Positions 8,146 to 15,982 of a DNA stretch of 64,000 nucleotides are shown here, piece by piece (the first letter of the stretch is position 1; every line of letters starts with the position of its first letter). Source of the stretch: Pseudaquabacterium pictum (GTDB lineage Bacteria; Pseudomonadota; Gammaproteobacteria; Burkholderiales; Burkholderiaceae_C). The stretch is from positions 496,001-560,000 of the forward strand of contig NZ_BJCL01000002.1 of NCBI RefSeq assembly GCF_005403045.1, written 5' to 3'. The position numbers and the translations under genes were made by a program. Below the pieces are notes generated by a model. It was given only the letters and a program-made list of their open reading frames with translations. It did not search any database and had not been told where the DNA came from.

Positions 8146-9105
8146 TCAGGCCTGGGCCAGCAGCGCTTCGGACACGGCCCACAGCCTTGCCGCGCCATCA
8201 GGGTCGGCAATGTGGGGCGAGAAGCCCCACACCCGGTTGCTGGCCGGCGCCGGCTGGCCGATGCCGCAGTCCTCCAGGTACAGGCCGCCGCGTCCGGCCA
8301 GTTCCGGCGCCGTGGCGGCCCACACACTGGTGGCCGCGCCCTGGGCCGGGGTCTTGAAGATGTCCAGCGGTGTGCCGTCGGGCTTCAGCCAGCCCAGCGC
8401 GGCCATCTCCTCGTGCGGCAGGAACTTCTGCAGCCCGGTCATGATGCCGCCCGGATGCACCGCATTGGCGGTGATGCCATCACCGGCATGGCGGCCGTGC
8501 ACGCCCAGCGCCAGCAGCGCATTGGCGCTCTTGGCCTGGCCGTAGGCCAGCCACTTGTTGTAGGGGCGACGGTCGAAGTGGATGTCGTCGAAGTCCACCC
8601 CGCCCAGCTTGTGGCCGGTGGAACTCAGGCACACCAGGCGCGACGGGGCGCCCGCACGCAGCGCCGGCAGCAGCGCGGTGGTCAGCGCGAAGTGGCCCAG
8701 GTGGTTGACGGCGAACTGCAGTTCCCAGCCCTGCGCGGTGCGCGCCAGCGGGCAGGCCATGATCGCCGCGTTGTTGATCAGCATGTGCAGCGGCCGGCCG
8801 CCCCAGGCGCGGGCGAAGGCGGCCACGCTGCCCAGGTCGGCCAGATCGAGGTCGCCCACCTGCACATCGGCACCGGGCTGCTCGCCACGCAGCGCGGCCA
8901 CCGCCGCTTCGCCCTGGGCGCGGTTGCGCACCGCCAGCACCACGCGGGCGCCGGCACTGGCCAGGGCGCGGCTGGTCTCCAGGCCCAGGCCACTGGCGCC
9001 GCCGGTGACGATGGCGCTGCGGCCATGCAGGTCGATGCCCTGCACCACGTCCAGCGCGGTGCTGCGGGCACCGAAGCGTGGAGCGGTGTCGGCCATGCCG
9101 GGCAT
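8146..9105 (-). CDS. SDR family oxidoreductase, retinol-dehydrogenase/WWOX-like
   Basis: A 319-residue SDR of the larger class common in bacteria and annotated as retinol dehydrogenase- or WW-domain-oxidoreductase-like. It has TGGASGLG in the cofactor loop (about residues 35-42), an NNAAIM variant of NNAG, Ser in CLSSTGHKLGG, and the Tyr/Lys pair in YGQAKSAN. The C-terminal substrate lid is long, with LEDCGIG. The ATG at 9105 is 2 bases after the stop of the upstream gene, which implies translational coupling; MADTAP at 9096 is an alternative start. The substrate is unknown, probably a hydrophobic alcohol or ketone. Confidence 0.9.
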   Translation of the reverse strand: MPGMADTAPRFGARSTALDVVQGIDLHGRSAIVTGGASGLGLETSRALASAGARVVLAVRNRAQGEAAVAALRGEQPGADVQVGDLDLADLGSVAAFARAWGGRPLHMLINNAAIMACPLARTAQGWELQFAVNHLGHFALTTALLPALRAGAPSRLVCLSSTGHKLGGVDFDDIHFDRRPYNKWLAYGQAKSANALLALGVHGRHAGDGITANAVHPGGIMTGLQKFLPHEEMAALGWLKPDGTPLDIFKTPAQGAATSVWAATAPELAGRGGLYLEDCGIGQPAPASNRVWGFSPHIADPDGAARLWAVSEALLAQA

Positions 9106-9107
9106 GC

Positions 9108-10040
9108 TCAGAAGCTGCGGGCCGCGGCCAGCGCGCCCAGCCGGGCGGTGATGGCGTGGAACTCGGCCACCGTCTCGTCGATGATCTGCTGCACCGGCTT
9201 GACCGCATGCACCAGCCCGGCCGACTGCCCGGCCAGCGCCGGCGCGGCGTTCATGTCGCCGTCGAAGTAGACGCCGCGGATGCCCTTGAAGGCCTCGGCG
9301 CCCATCAGGCCGGTCTCGTGGATCGCCGCGGTGAAGTCGGTCTTGAGCGCGCGGATGCAGGGCGTGCTCTTGGTGTTGAGCATCCAGGTGCCGGTGGCGG
9401 CCGCATCGACGATGGACTGCTTGTAGTTGGCATGCACCGGGCTCTCGGCGCTGGCGACGAAGCGGGTGCCCATCTGGATGGCCTCGGCGCCCAGCGCGAA
9501 GGCGGCGGCCATGCCGCGCCCGTCGACGATGCCACCGGCGGCGATCAGCGGCACGGCCACCCGCTCGCGGATGGCCTGCAGCAGCACCAGGGTGCTGACC
9601 TCCTCGGGGTTCTTGAAACCGCCGCCCTCGCTGCCCTCGACCACCAGGCCGTCGATGCCGGCGTCCTCGCACTTCAGCGCCAGGTCCAGCGTGGGCACCG
9701 CGTGGTAGACCACGATGCCGGCATCGTGCAGCGGCTGGATGAACTTGGCCGGGCTGCCGGCCGAGGTGGTGACGAAGCGGATGCCGCTCTCGCAGACGAA
9801 GCGCAGCATCGCGTCGTCCTTCAGGAAGCGGATCGGCAGGTTCACGCCGAAGGGCAGGCCCAGGGCCAGCATCTGGCGGATGTGGTCCTGGCAGGCCGCC
9901 GTCTCGGCGCTGCTGGTCTCGATGATGCCCAGGCCGCCGGCACGGGAGACGGCGCTGGCCAGCGGCGTGCGGGCGATCCAGCCCATCGGCGCCTGCACGA
10001 TCGGATAACGGGCACCGGTGTGGGCCAGGACACGGTTCAT
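9108..10040 (-). CDS. Nitronate monooxygenase family protein (2-nitropropane dioxygenase-like)
   Basis: A 310-residue FMN-dependent TIM-barrel enzyme. PIVQAPMGWIA at residues 12-22 is the family N-terminus. GGLGIIETSS, VEGSEGGGF (phosphate/FMN binding, with His of class I enzymes replaced) and AAGGIVDGRGMAAAFALGAEAIQMGTRF follow in the usual order. Members oxidise nitronates or act as related flavin oxidoreductases, and some are enoyl-reductase-like. It is the first gene of a leftward three-gene set with two SDRs, so it may belong to a catabolic or lipid-modifying pathway. The start at 10040 is preceded by an AGAGCGCCCG stretch, a poor ribosome site. Confidence 0.9.
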   Translation of the reverse strand: MNRVLAHTGARYPIVQAPMGWIARTPLASAVSRAGGLGIIETSSAETAACQDHIRQMLALGLPFGVNLPIRFLKDDAMLRFVCESGIRFVTTSAGSPAKFIQPLHDAGIVVYHAVPTLDLALKCEDAGIDGLVVEGSEGGGFKNPEEVSTLVLLQAIRERVAVPLIAAGGIVDGRGMAAAFALGAEAIQMGTRFVASAESPVHANYKQSIVDAAATGTWMLNTKSTPCIRALKTDFTAAIHETGLMGAEAFKGIRGVYFDGDMNAAPALAGQSAGLVHAVKPVQQIIDETVAEFHAITARLGALAAARSF

Positions 10041-10155
10041 CGGGCGCTCTCTTGCAAGGTTCAGGGAGCGCGCAGTGTCGTTGCCGGCCTGCGCCGGCCG
10101 CAGTCGCGAACGTGCCAGGGCCGGCACAGCCGGCCCTGCACAGGTCAGCCCGGGA

Positions 10156-10986
10156 TCAGTGGCGGCGCCTGGCCCGCAGCGCCCCGAGGGACGCGAGACC
10201 CGCCAGCAGCATGGCCACGCTGGCCGGCTCCGGCACGGCCGTCACGGCCACACCCGACACCTGGAGCGGCAGGAAGACCAGGTTGTTGCCGATGTCGTCG
10301 CCCGCCGAGGCGGTCGCCCGGCCGATGACGAACATGGCGCCGGCCAGCCCGTCGGCAAACGAGGTGCTGAGCAGGTCCGGCGCACCGTCGGTGGTCAGCC
10401 CGTCGCCCATCGCCGTGTCCCAGGCGTAGGAGAAATTGACCGTGCCGTACTCATAGACCGCGCAGGTGTCGCCGGCGCCGCGCTCGACACAGCCGAGGTC
10501 GAGGCCGCTGAACCGCATCTCCAGCACATCGTAGGTGCTGCCAGCGGTGATGCCGATGGGCACCTCCGACACCTCCACGTCTGGCGGGACGGTGAGGTTG
10601 TTGATGGTGGCGAGTTCCGAGAACAGGCTGTCGGTGCCCGCGACCCGGAGCACACCGCCGACGGTCAGGCTGTAGCGGATGTTGGCGGGTGCCCAGTAGT
10701 TGAACGTTGCACCCGGGAACTCGGGGAGCGTCTCGTGCACCGCGCTGACGCCGGCGAGATCCGGCTGCAGGACCAGCGTGAACGACTGGTTCAGCCAGTC
10801 GCTGACGCTGAAATCCACATCCCCGGTGGCACCGCCGAGCGACTCGACGCCGCCCACGGTTCCGGTGATGGTGACCACCGCCGGGCCGGCGGCCTGTGCC
10901 GCTGGCACGGCGCCCAGCAACAGCGCGGCCGCCAGGCCACCGGCCAACCTGTTGGGCGCCTTCCAAAGGCGCTGTCTTGCAAGCAT
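10156..10986 (-). CDS. PEP-CTERM sorting domain-containing protein
   Basis: A 276-residue exported protein. It has an N-terminal signal peptide (basic start, then LAGGLAAALLLGAVPAAQAA) and a C-terminal PEP-CTERM signal: VPEPASVAMLLAGL, a hydrophobic helix, and the basic tail RARRRH. Exosortase would cleave near the PEP and release or anchor the protein at the cell surface. The middle is strand-rich, with the pair GCVERGAGDTC as possible disulfide cysteines; I recognise no enzyme motif. The ATG at 10986 has AGGAG six bases upstream; an in-frame GTG is one codon earlier. No exosortase is visible in the window. Confidence 0.9.
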   Translation of the reverse strand: MLARQRLWKAPNRLAGGLAAALLLGAVPAAQAAGPAVVTITGTVGGVESLGGATGDVDFSVSDWLNQSFTLVLQPDLAGVSAVHETLPEFPGATFNYWAPANIRYSLTVGGVLRVAGTDSLFSELATINNLTVPPDVEVSEVPIGITAGSTYDVLEMRFSGLDLGCVERGAGDTCAVYEYGTVNFSYAWDTAMGDGLTTDGAPDLLSTSFADGLAGAMFVIGRATASAGDDIGNNLVFLPLQVSGVAVTAVPEPASVAMLLAGLASLGALRARRRH

Positions 10987-11153
10987 CACTCACTCCTGGT
11001 GGTCAAGGTGCTGGTCTGCGGGTCCGGCGTGTTCGGGTGGCTGTGCACCACCACGCCGGTGGCTAACGCCTCGACGTTACGGCACGGTCGGGTGGGGCCC
11101 GGTCAATGTCCCCACCCCCGATTCGGGTGCTTGCAAACTTCACCGTGGCGCCG

Positions 11154-11777
11154 TCAAGCGGCCGGCGGCACCCAATCGGCCAGGAAATCAGCCGCCGCGC
11201 CGCGTGCACGCCGCGGCGCCACGGCAGGTGCACGGCCGATGGACACGAAGCACACCGCCTGCTCGCCCGGTGCCAGCGCGAAGGCCTGCGCAAAGCGCGG
11301 CGTGCGCACCGCCCGCCCGCTGGTCAGCATGGCGCCATGGCCCATGCCGTGGGCGGCCAGCAGCAGGTTCATCAGCGCGGCGCCCAGGGTGATGGCGCGT
11401 TCGACCAAGGGCACGTCGTCGTCGGGCGGCTCGCCGCGCAACACCGCCAGCAGCAGCACCGGCGCGCGGAGGGCCTTCTCGCGGCTGCGGGCGATGTCGT
11501 CGGGCGTGGCGGCCGGGTCGCGCTCGCGGGTGCAGGCTTCGAACAGATCGGCCAGGGCCGCGCGCTGGCCATCGGCGATGCGCACCAGGCGCCAGGGCCG
11601 CAGGCCGCGGTGGTCGGGCGCGCAGGCGGCGGCGTCGACCATCTGGCGCAGCTGCGCATCGTCCGGCCCCGGCGCCAGCAGGCGCTTGGGCATGACCGAC
11701 TGGCGGCTGCCGATCAGCGCCAGCACCAGGCCGGCCAGGTCGGCGCCGTCGTCCGTTGCGTCGTCAGCTGCAGCCAT
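11154..11777 (-). CDS. Nitroreductase family protein, YdjA-like
   Basis: A 207-residue FMN-dependent nitroreductase-fold protein. The FMN-binding SRQSVMPKRLLAPGP segment (about residues 23-37) and the APDHRGLRPWRLVRI motif are the signature of the short YdjA branch. GAALMNLLLAAHGMGHGAML forms the central FMN/dimer helix. Members reduce nitro or quinone compounds with NAD(P)H, but YdjA-type enzymes often have unknown substrates. It follows the DUF2007 gene in the same direction with a 23-base gap. The start at 11777 was chosen because the longer frame upstream overlaps the zinc-ribbon gene in another frame. Confidence 0.9.
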   Translation of the reverse strand: MAAADDATDDGADLAGLVLALIGSRQSVMPKRLLAPGPDDAQLRQMVDAAACAPDHRGLRPWRLVRIADGQRAALADLFEACTRERDPAATPDDIARSREKALRAPVLLLAVLRGEPPDDDVPLVERAITLGAALMNLLLAAHGMGHGAMLTSGRAVRTPRFAQAFALAPGEQAVCFVSIGRAPAVAPRRARGAAADFLADWVPPAA

Positions 11778-11800
11778 GGCCGATTCTGCGGCCGGCCGGA

Positions 11801-12112
11801 TCAGGGCGGCGGCGGCATGGTGGCGCCGCATTGCCAGCACTGGTCGAACGGGCCGTCGATCACCTCGCCGCAGCCGCGGCAGGCCCAGCGCCGCTCGGCC
11901 GGATGCCGCAGGCCGTGCAGCAGCGCCCGGGCCTCGTCCCAGCGGGCTTCGTCGGTGAGCCACAACTCGGGCAGGGCCTGGTCGGGCGGGATCTGGCCGG
12001 CGATGCCGCTGGCAAAGGCCCGCTGCACGCTGACGCCCAGGCCGGCGCTGTTCAGCACATCGGCCCACAGTGTGGCGATGGCCAGGTTGGGCGCCTGCGC
12101 CAGGCGCTTCAT
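11801..12112 (-). CDS. DUF2007 domain protein with C-terminal zinc ribbon
   Basis: A 103-residue cytoplasmic protein. Residues 1-65 fit the DUF2007 pattern (putative signal-transducing protein related to the PII-like fold): MKRLAQAPNLAIATLWADVL, a variable middle, then LPELWLTDEARWDEA. Residues 77-96 form a zinc-ribbon-like motif with two Cys-x2-Cys pairs (CRGC and CWQC). The ATG overlaps the stop of the upstream EamA transporter gene by ATGA, so translation is probably coupled. The molecular role of DUF2007 is not known; the zinc ribbon suggests metal binding or contact with nucleic acid or protein. Confidence 0.85.
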   Translation of the reverse strand: MKRLAQAPNLAIATLWADVLNSAGLGVSVQRAFASGIAGQIPPDQALPELWLTDEARWDEARALLHGLRHPAERRWACRGCGEVIDGPFDQCWQCGATMPPPP

Positions 12113-13032
12113 CGCACCCGGCTCGACACCACGATGCCGGCCACGATCAGCCCGAAGGCCAGCGCATGGAAGGCCTGCGGCCACTCGCCCAGCAGGGCGG
12201 CGCCCAGCAGCGCGGCGAACAGCGGCGTCAGGTTGCCGAAGAAGGCCGCCACCGTGGGCCCGGCCTGGGCCACGCCCAGGCCCCACAGCCGGTAGGCCAC
12301 CAGCGACGGGAAGATGCCCACATAGGCCAGGGCCAGCAGCAGGGCCGGGCTCCACACCACGGTGTGCGCACCGGGCTGCAGCCACTCGCCGATGCCGGCG
12401 AAGGCGGTGGCCCACAGCAGGCCCGGCGCCATCTGGATGCAGAGGAATTCGGCCCAGTGCCAGTCGGGCCGCGCGGGTGCGCGCATCAGCGCCGGCGGGC
12501 GGGCCAGCAGCCAGCTGTAGATGCACCAGCTGACGATGGCGCCCAGCATCAGCAGATCACCCGGCACCAGCTGCACCCGCAGCAGTGCCGCCGGATCGCC
12601 GCGCGACAGCACCACCGCCACGCCCAGCAGCGACAGCACCGCGCCGCCGATCTGCGCCGGCCGCGGCCGCTCGCCGTACACCGCCGCACCGATGGCCAGC
12701 ATCCACACCGGCGAGCTGGCGGCGATCAGCGTCACGTTCAGCGGCGTGCTGGTCTTCAGCGCCAGGTACTGCAGCGCGTTGTAGGCCCCCACGCCGGTCA
12801 GGCTGAGCAGGGCCAGGTGCGGCCCCCTTGCCGCCAGCTCGGCACGCCGCTGCGGCGTGCCGAAGGCCCGCCAGCCCAGCGGCAGCAGGATGGCCAGCGC
12901 GATGGCCCAGCGCAGCGCATTCAGCCACAGCGGGCTGATCGACTGGATGGCCAGGCGGCCGACCACCGCGTTGCCGGCCCACAGCAGCGGCGGCACGCTG
13001 AGCATCAGCGCCAGGCGGGAGGTCAGCGCCAT
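12109..13032 (-). CDS. EamA/DMT family transporter
   Basis: A 307-residue inner-membrane protein of the drug/metabolite transporter superfamily. It has about ten hydrophobic helices arranged as two EamA repeats (about residues 8-145 and 155-300). The first helix region PPLLWAGNAVVGRLA and the repeat-two FFGNLTPLFAALLGAALLGEW are typical. Such proteins export amino acids, metabolites or drugs; the substrate cannot be told. The gene is translationally coupled to DUF2007 (ATGA overlap). It diverges from the quinone oxidoreductase gene across a 168-base intergenic region that holds both promoters. Confidence 0.92.
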   Translation of the reverse strand: MALTSRLALMLSVPPLLWAGNAVVGRLAIQSISPLWLNALRWAIALAILLPLGWRAFGTPQRRAELAARGPHLALLSLTGVGAYNALQYLALKTSTPLNVTLIAASSPVWMLAIGAAVYGERPRPAQIGGAVLSLLGVAVVLSRGDPAALLRVQLVPGDLLMLGAIVSWCIYSWLLARPPALMRAPARPDWHWAEFLCIQMAPGLLWATAFAGIGEWLQPGAHTVVWSPALLLALAYVGIFPSLVAYRLWGLGVAQAGPTVAAFFGNLTPLFAALLGAALLGEWPQAFHALAFGLIVAGIVVSSRVR

Positions 13033-13200
13033 GCAGGCAAGTGGTGGATCGGCATGGGGCGCGATTGTGGCGGCGGCCGCTGCAGCCCCGGCCTGCACGG
13101 CTGCACAGACCGTGGGCGGCCGGGCATCCCCGGCCCCCGCGGCAGCGCCGGCTGGCAACGGTTACGCTGGCGCCCCGTCCCAATGACCAGGAGACTTCCC

Positions 13201-14184
13201 ATGCCCCAGACCATCCAGATCCAGCAGTACGGCGGCCCCGAGCAGATGCAGCTTGTCGACCTGCCCGTCGGCGAGCCCGGCCCGGGCGAGATCCGCATCC
13301 GCCACCATGCCATCGGCCTGAACTACATCGACGTCTACCAGCGCACCGGCCTGTACGCCAACCCACTGCCGCTGAGCCTGGGCATGGAGGGCGCCGGCAT
13401 CGTCGAGGCGGTGGGCGCAGGCGTCACCCACCTCGCCGTGGGCGACCGCGCCGCCTATGCCAGCAACCCGCCCGGCAGCTACAGCCAGGCGCGGGTGATG
13501 CCGGCGCGCACCGTCTGCAAGCTGCCCGACGACATCTCCTTCGACACCGGCGCGGCGATGATGCTCAAGGGCCTGACCGCCCAGTACCTGCTGAAGAAGA
13601 CGCTGCCGGTGGAAGGTCTGCAGGCCGGCGACCACATCCTGTTCCATGCGGCCGCCGGCGGCGTGGGCCTGATCGCCTGCCAGTGGGCCAAGGCCCTGGG
13701 CCTGCAGCTGATCGCCACCGCCGGCAGCGCCGCCAAGTGCCAGCTGGCGCTGGACCATGGCGCGGCGCATGCCATCAACTACCGCAGCGAGGACTTCGTC
13801 GCCCGGGTCAAGGAGATCACCGGCGGCCAGGGCGTCAAGGTGGTCTACGACTCGGTGGGCAAGGACACCTTCGAGGGCAGCCTGAACGTGCTGCGGCCCT
13901 TCGGCCTGCTGGCCAGCTTCGGCAATGCCTCGGGCCCGGTGCCGCCGTTCGCACCCGGCATCCTGGGCAACAAGGGCTCGCTCTACATGACGCGGCAGAC
14001 GCTGTTCACCCACATCGCCACCCGCGAGAGCTGCCAGGCCATGGCCGACGACCTGTTTGCCGTGGTGCGCAGCGGCGCGGTGAAGATCCGCATCGACCAG
14101 CGCTACCCGCTGGCCGAGGTGGCCCGCGCCCACACCGCGCTGGAAGCGCGCGACACCACCGGCTGCAGCATCCTGATTCCCTGA
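13201..14184 (+). CDS. NADPH:quinone oxidoreductase family protein
   Basis: A 327-residue zinc-independent medium-chain dehydrogenase of the QOR type. YGGPEQMQLVDLPVGEPGPGE at the start, LNYIDVYQRTGLY, and the NADPH-binding AAAGGVGLIACQWAK (about residues 149-163) are the family landmarks. No zinc-site cysteine/histidine set is present. It reduces quinones by NADPH in the cytoplasm. The ATG at 13201 follows AGGAGACTTCCC, a good ribosome site. A GC-rich hairpin lies 10 bases after the stop. The gene diverges from the EamA transporter. Confidence 0.95.
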   Translation: MPQTIQIQQYGGPEQMQLVDLPVGEPGPGEIRIRHHAIGLNYIDVYQRTGLYANPLPLSLGMEGAGIVEAVGAGVTHLAVGDRAAYASNPPGSYSQARVMPARTVCKLPDDISFDTGAAMMLKGLTAQYLLKKTLPVEGLQAGDHILFHAAAGGVGLIACQWAKALGLQLIATAGSAAKCQLALDHGAAHAINYRSEDFVARVKEITGGQGVKVVYDSVGKDTFEGSLNVLRPFGLLASFGNASGPVPPFAPGILGNKGSLYMTRQTLFTHIATRESCQAMADDLFAVVRSGAVKIRIDQRYPLAEVARAHTALEARDTTGCSILIP

Positions 14185-14194
14185 TCCGCCTGCC

Positions 14195-14213
14195 CCCCCC
14201 GCAAATCGGGGGG
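14195..14213 (+). terminator. GC hairpin downstream of the quinone oxidoreductase
   Basis: A perfect 7-bp stem, CCCCCCG / CGGGGGG, with a five-base loop (CAAAT), follows the stop codon by 10 bases. No T-tract follows, so it is a terminator-like hairpin, perhaps working with Rho, rather than a classical intrinsic terminator. Confidence 0.5.
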
Positions 14214-14330
14214 TGTGCGGTGCGCGGGTGCATCCGGGTGCGGCGTGGCGGCGTAGGGCTCAGGGTCAGCCCTGGTGCCTGTGGTCCCGGGGCTGGCGTT
14301 TCCCAACGCCAACCGCTTCAAGGAGCACCC

Positions 14331-15194
14331 ATGACCCGCTTCACCCGCGCCGCCCTCGCCACGGCCGCCCTGACCCTGGCCACCGCTGGTGCCCAGGCCA
14401 TCACCCTGGTCGGCCTGACCAGCGCCGGCCAGCTGGCCCGCATCGACACCGGCAACATCGCCGGTGCCACCACCACCGCCATCACCGGCCTGGCCGCAGG
14501 CGACCGCCTGGTCGGCATCGACCAGCGTCCCAAGGACGGCAAGATCTACGGCATCTCGCTGTCCAACCAGCTCTACACCATCAACGAGATGACCGGCACC
14601 GCCACCCAGGTGGCCATGCTGGCCACGCCGGCGGTGCAGGCCGGCCTGGGCTACGGCATCGACTTCAACCCGGTGGCCGATTTCGGCACCGGCGCCTCGC
14701 TGCGCCTGGTCAGCTCGGCCGGCGGCAACTTCGCGGTCAACGCCGGCACCGGCGGGGTGACCACCGCCACGTCCATCGCCGCCGGCTACACCGCGGTGGC
14801 CTACACCAACAGCATGCCGATGCCCACCGCGGCGCCGGCCAGCACCGCGCTGTACTACATCAACACCAGCACCGACATGCTGATGATGGCGCCCAGTGCG
14901 TTCAACAACCCGACCATCAGCGCCGTCGGCGCCCTGGGCGTTGACGCGCTGCGGGCCAACGGCTTCGAGATCGCCAACGGCATGGGCTATGCCGCGCTGA
15001 ACCTGGATGACGGCACGTTGGGCACCGGCCTGTACGGCATCAACCTGGCCACCGGCGGCGCCACGCTGCTGGGCAACTACAACGGCACGCTGACCGGCCT
15101 GACCGTCAGCGCCGTGCCCGAGCCGCAGACCTACGCCCTGATGCTGGCCGGCCTGGTGGCCGTGGGCGCGCTGGCGCGCCGCCGCAAGGTCTGA
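14331..15194 (+). CDS. DUF4394 / PEP-CTERM sorting domain protein
   Basis: A 287-residue exported protein. It has a signal peptide (cleavage probably after GAQA), then a body matching the DUF4394 pattern: ITLVGLTSAGQLARIDTG, LVGIDQRPKDGKIYGIS, GYGIDFNPVADFGTGASLRLVS, with repeated beta-propeller-like strands. The C-terminus is a PEP-CTERM signal: VPEPQTYALMLAGL, a hydrophobic stretch, and ARRRKV. It would be processed by exosortase and shown on or released from the surface. AGGAG lies five bases before the ATG. It is convergent with the LytTR response regulator, with only two bases between the stops. Confidence 0.92.
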   Translation: MTRFTRAALATAALTLATAGAQAITLVGLTSAGQLARIDTGNIAGATTTAITGLAAGDRLVGIDQRPKDGKIYGISLSNQLYTINEMTGTATQVAMLATPAVQAGLGYGIDFNPVADFGTGASLRLVSSAGGNFAVNAGTGGVTTATSIAAGYTAVAYTNSMPMPTAAPASTALYYINTSTDMLMMAPSAFNNPTISAVGALGVDALRANGFEIANGMGYAALNLDDGTLGTGLYGINLATGGATLLGNYNGTLTGLTVSAVPEPQTYALMLAGLVAVGALARRRKV

Positions 15195-15196
15195 GT

Positions 15197-15982
15197 TCAG
15201 CCTGACGCCAGCGCCTCGCGCACCGCGGGCAGCTGGCGGCGCGACACCGCCAGCGCCTCGCCATTGGCCAGGCGCACCACCCAGCTGTCGTCGGCTTCAC
15301 CCGGGCCGGCGCCGGCGGCGGGTGCACGCTCCAGCGCCCGCACCGCGCTGCGCGCCACCAGCGCATTGCGGTGCACCCGCAAGAAGCCCTCGCCCAGCCG
15401 CTGGGCCAGGTCGGCCAGCGGCTCGTCCAGCAGCCACTCGGCCTGCCGGGTGCGCAGGGTCACGTACTTCAGCTCGGCCTTCAGGTACACCACCTCGGTC
15501 AACGGCACCCGCAGCACTCGGCCGCGGTCGCTGACCACCAGCACCGGCACCGCCGGCTGCTCCGCCAACACCGGCGCTGCCAGCCGCTGCGCCACCCGCA
15601 GCAGCGCGGCCTGCAGCCGCTCGCGGCGCACCGGCTTGGTGATGTAGTCGGCCGCGTCCACCTCGAAGGCGCGCAGCGCATGCTCGGCATGGGCGGTGAC
15701 GAACACCACCATGGGCGGCTGCGGCTGGCCCGGCGCCACCGCGGCGCGGCGGATCGCATCGGCCAGCTTCAGGCCGCTGCCGCCGGGCATCACGATGTCC
15801 AGCAGCACCAGGTCGCAGGCGGTGTGGGCCAGCAGGGCCTGGGCCTGCGGCGCATCGCCGGCCTCGCCCACCACCAGCGCGGCGGGCAGCGGATTGGCCT
15901 CGACCAGGCCGCGCAGCCGCAGCCGGGCCAGCGGCTCGTCGTCGACGACCAGCACCCGCAGCGGCGAGGATTCCTCGCTCAC
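15197..15982 (-). CDS. LytTR family response regulator (AlgR-like)
   Basis: A 261-residue transcription regulator. An N-terminal receiver domain (residues 8-130) has the acidic pair DDEP, phospho-acceptor Asp in VLLDIVMPGGSG, Thr in FVTAHAEH and Lys in YITKPVRRERL. The C-terminal LytTR DNA-binding domain (about 150-255) has the VVYLKAELKYVTLRT and FLRVHRNALVA motifs. The start is GTG at 15982, overlapping the stop of the upstream sensor kinase (GTGA), so the pair is translationally coupled. The AlgZ/AlgR family controls exopolysaccharide, pili and related surface traits in other proteobacteria. hemC, which usually follows algR next to argH, is absent here. Confidence 0.93.
   Translation of the reverse strand: MSEESSPLRVLVVDDEPLARLRLRGLVEANPLPAALVVGEAGDAPQAQALLAHTACDLVLLDIVMPGGSGLKLADAIRRAAVAPGQPQPPMVVFVTAHAEHALRAFEVDAADYITKPVRRERLQAALLRVAQRLAAPVLAEQPAVPVLVVSDRGRVLRVPLTEVVYLKAELKYVTLRTRQAEWLLDEPLADLAQRLGEGFLRVHRNALVARSAVRALERAPAAGAGPGEADDSWVVRLANGEALAVSRRQLPAVREALASG

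Noticed and set aside
10987-11153. Sigma-54 promoter upstream of the PEP-CTERM gene at 10156-10986
   Set aside because: No GG-N10-GC arrangement with TGGCAC/TTGC was found on the relevant strand.
14195-14213. Classical intrinsic terminator after the quinone oxidoreductase
   Set aside because: The stem is strong but no T-tract follows, so it is listed only as terminator-like.
14214-14330. Sigma-54 promoter upstream of the PEP-CTERM gene at 14331
   Set aside because: No TGGCAC-like element with correct spacing.
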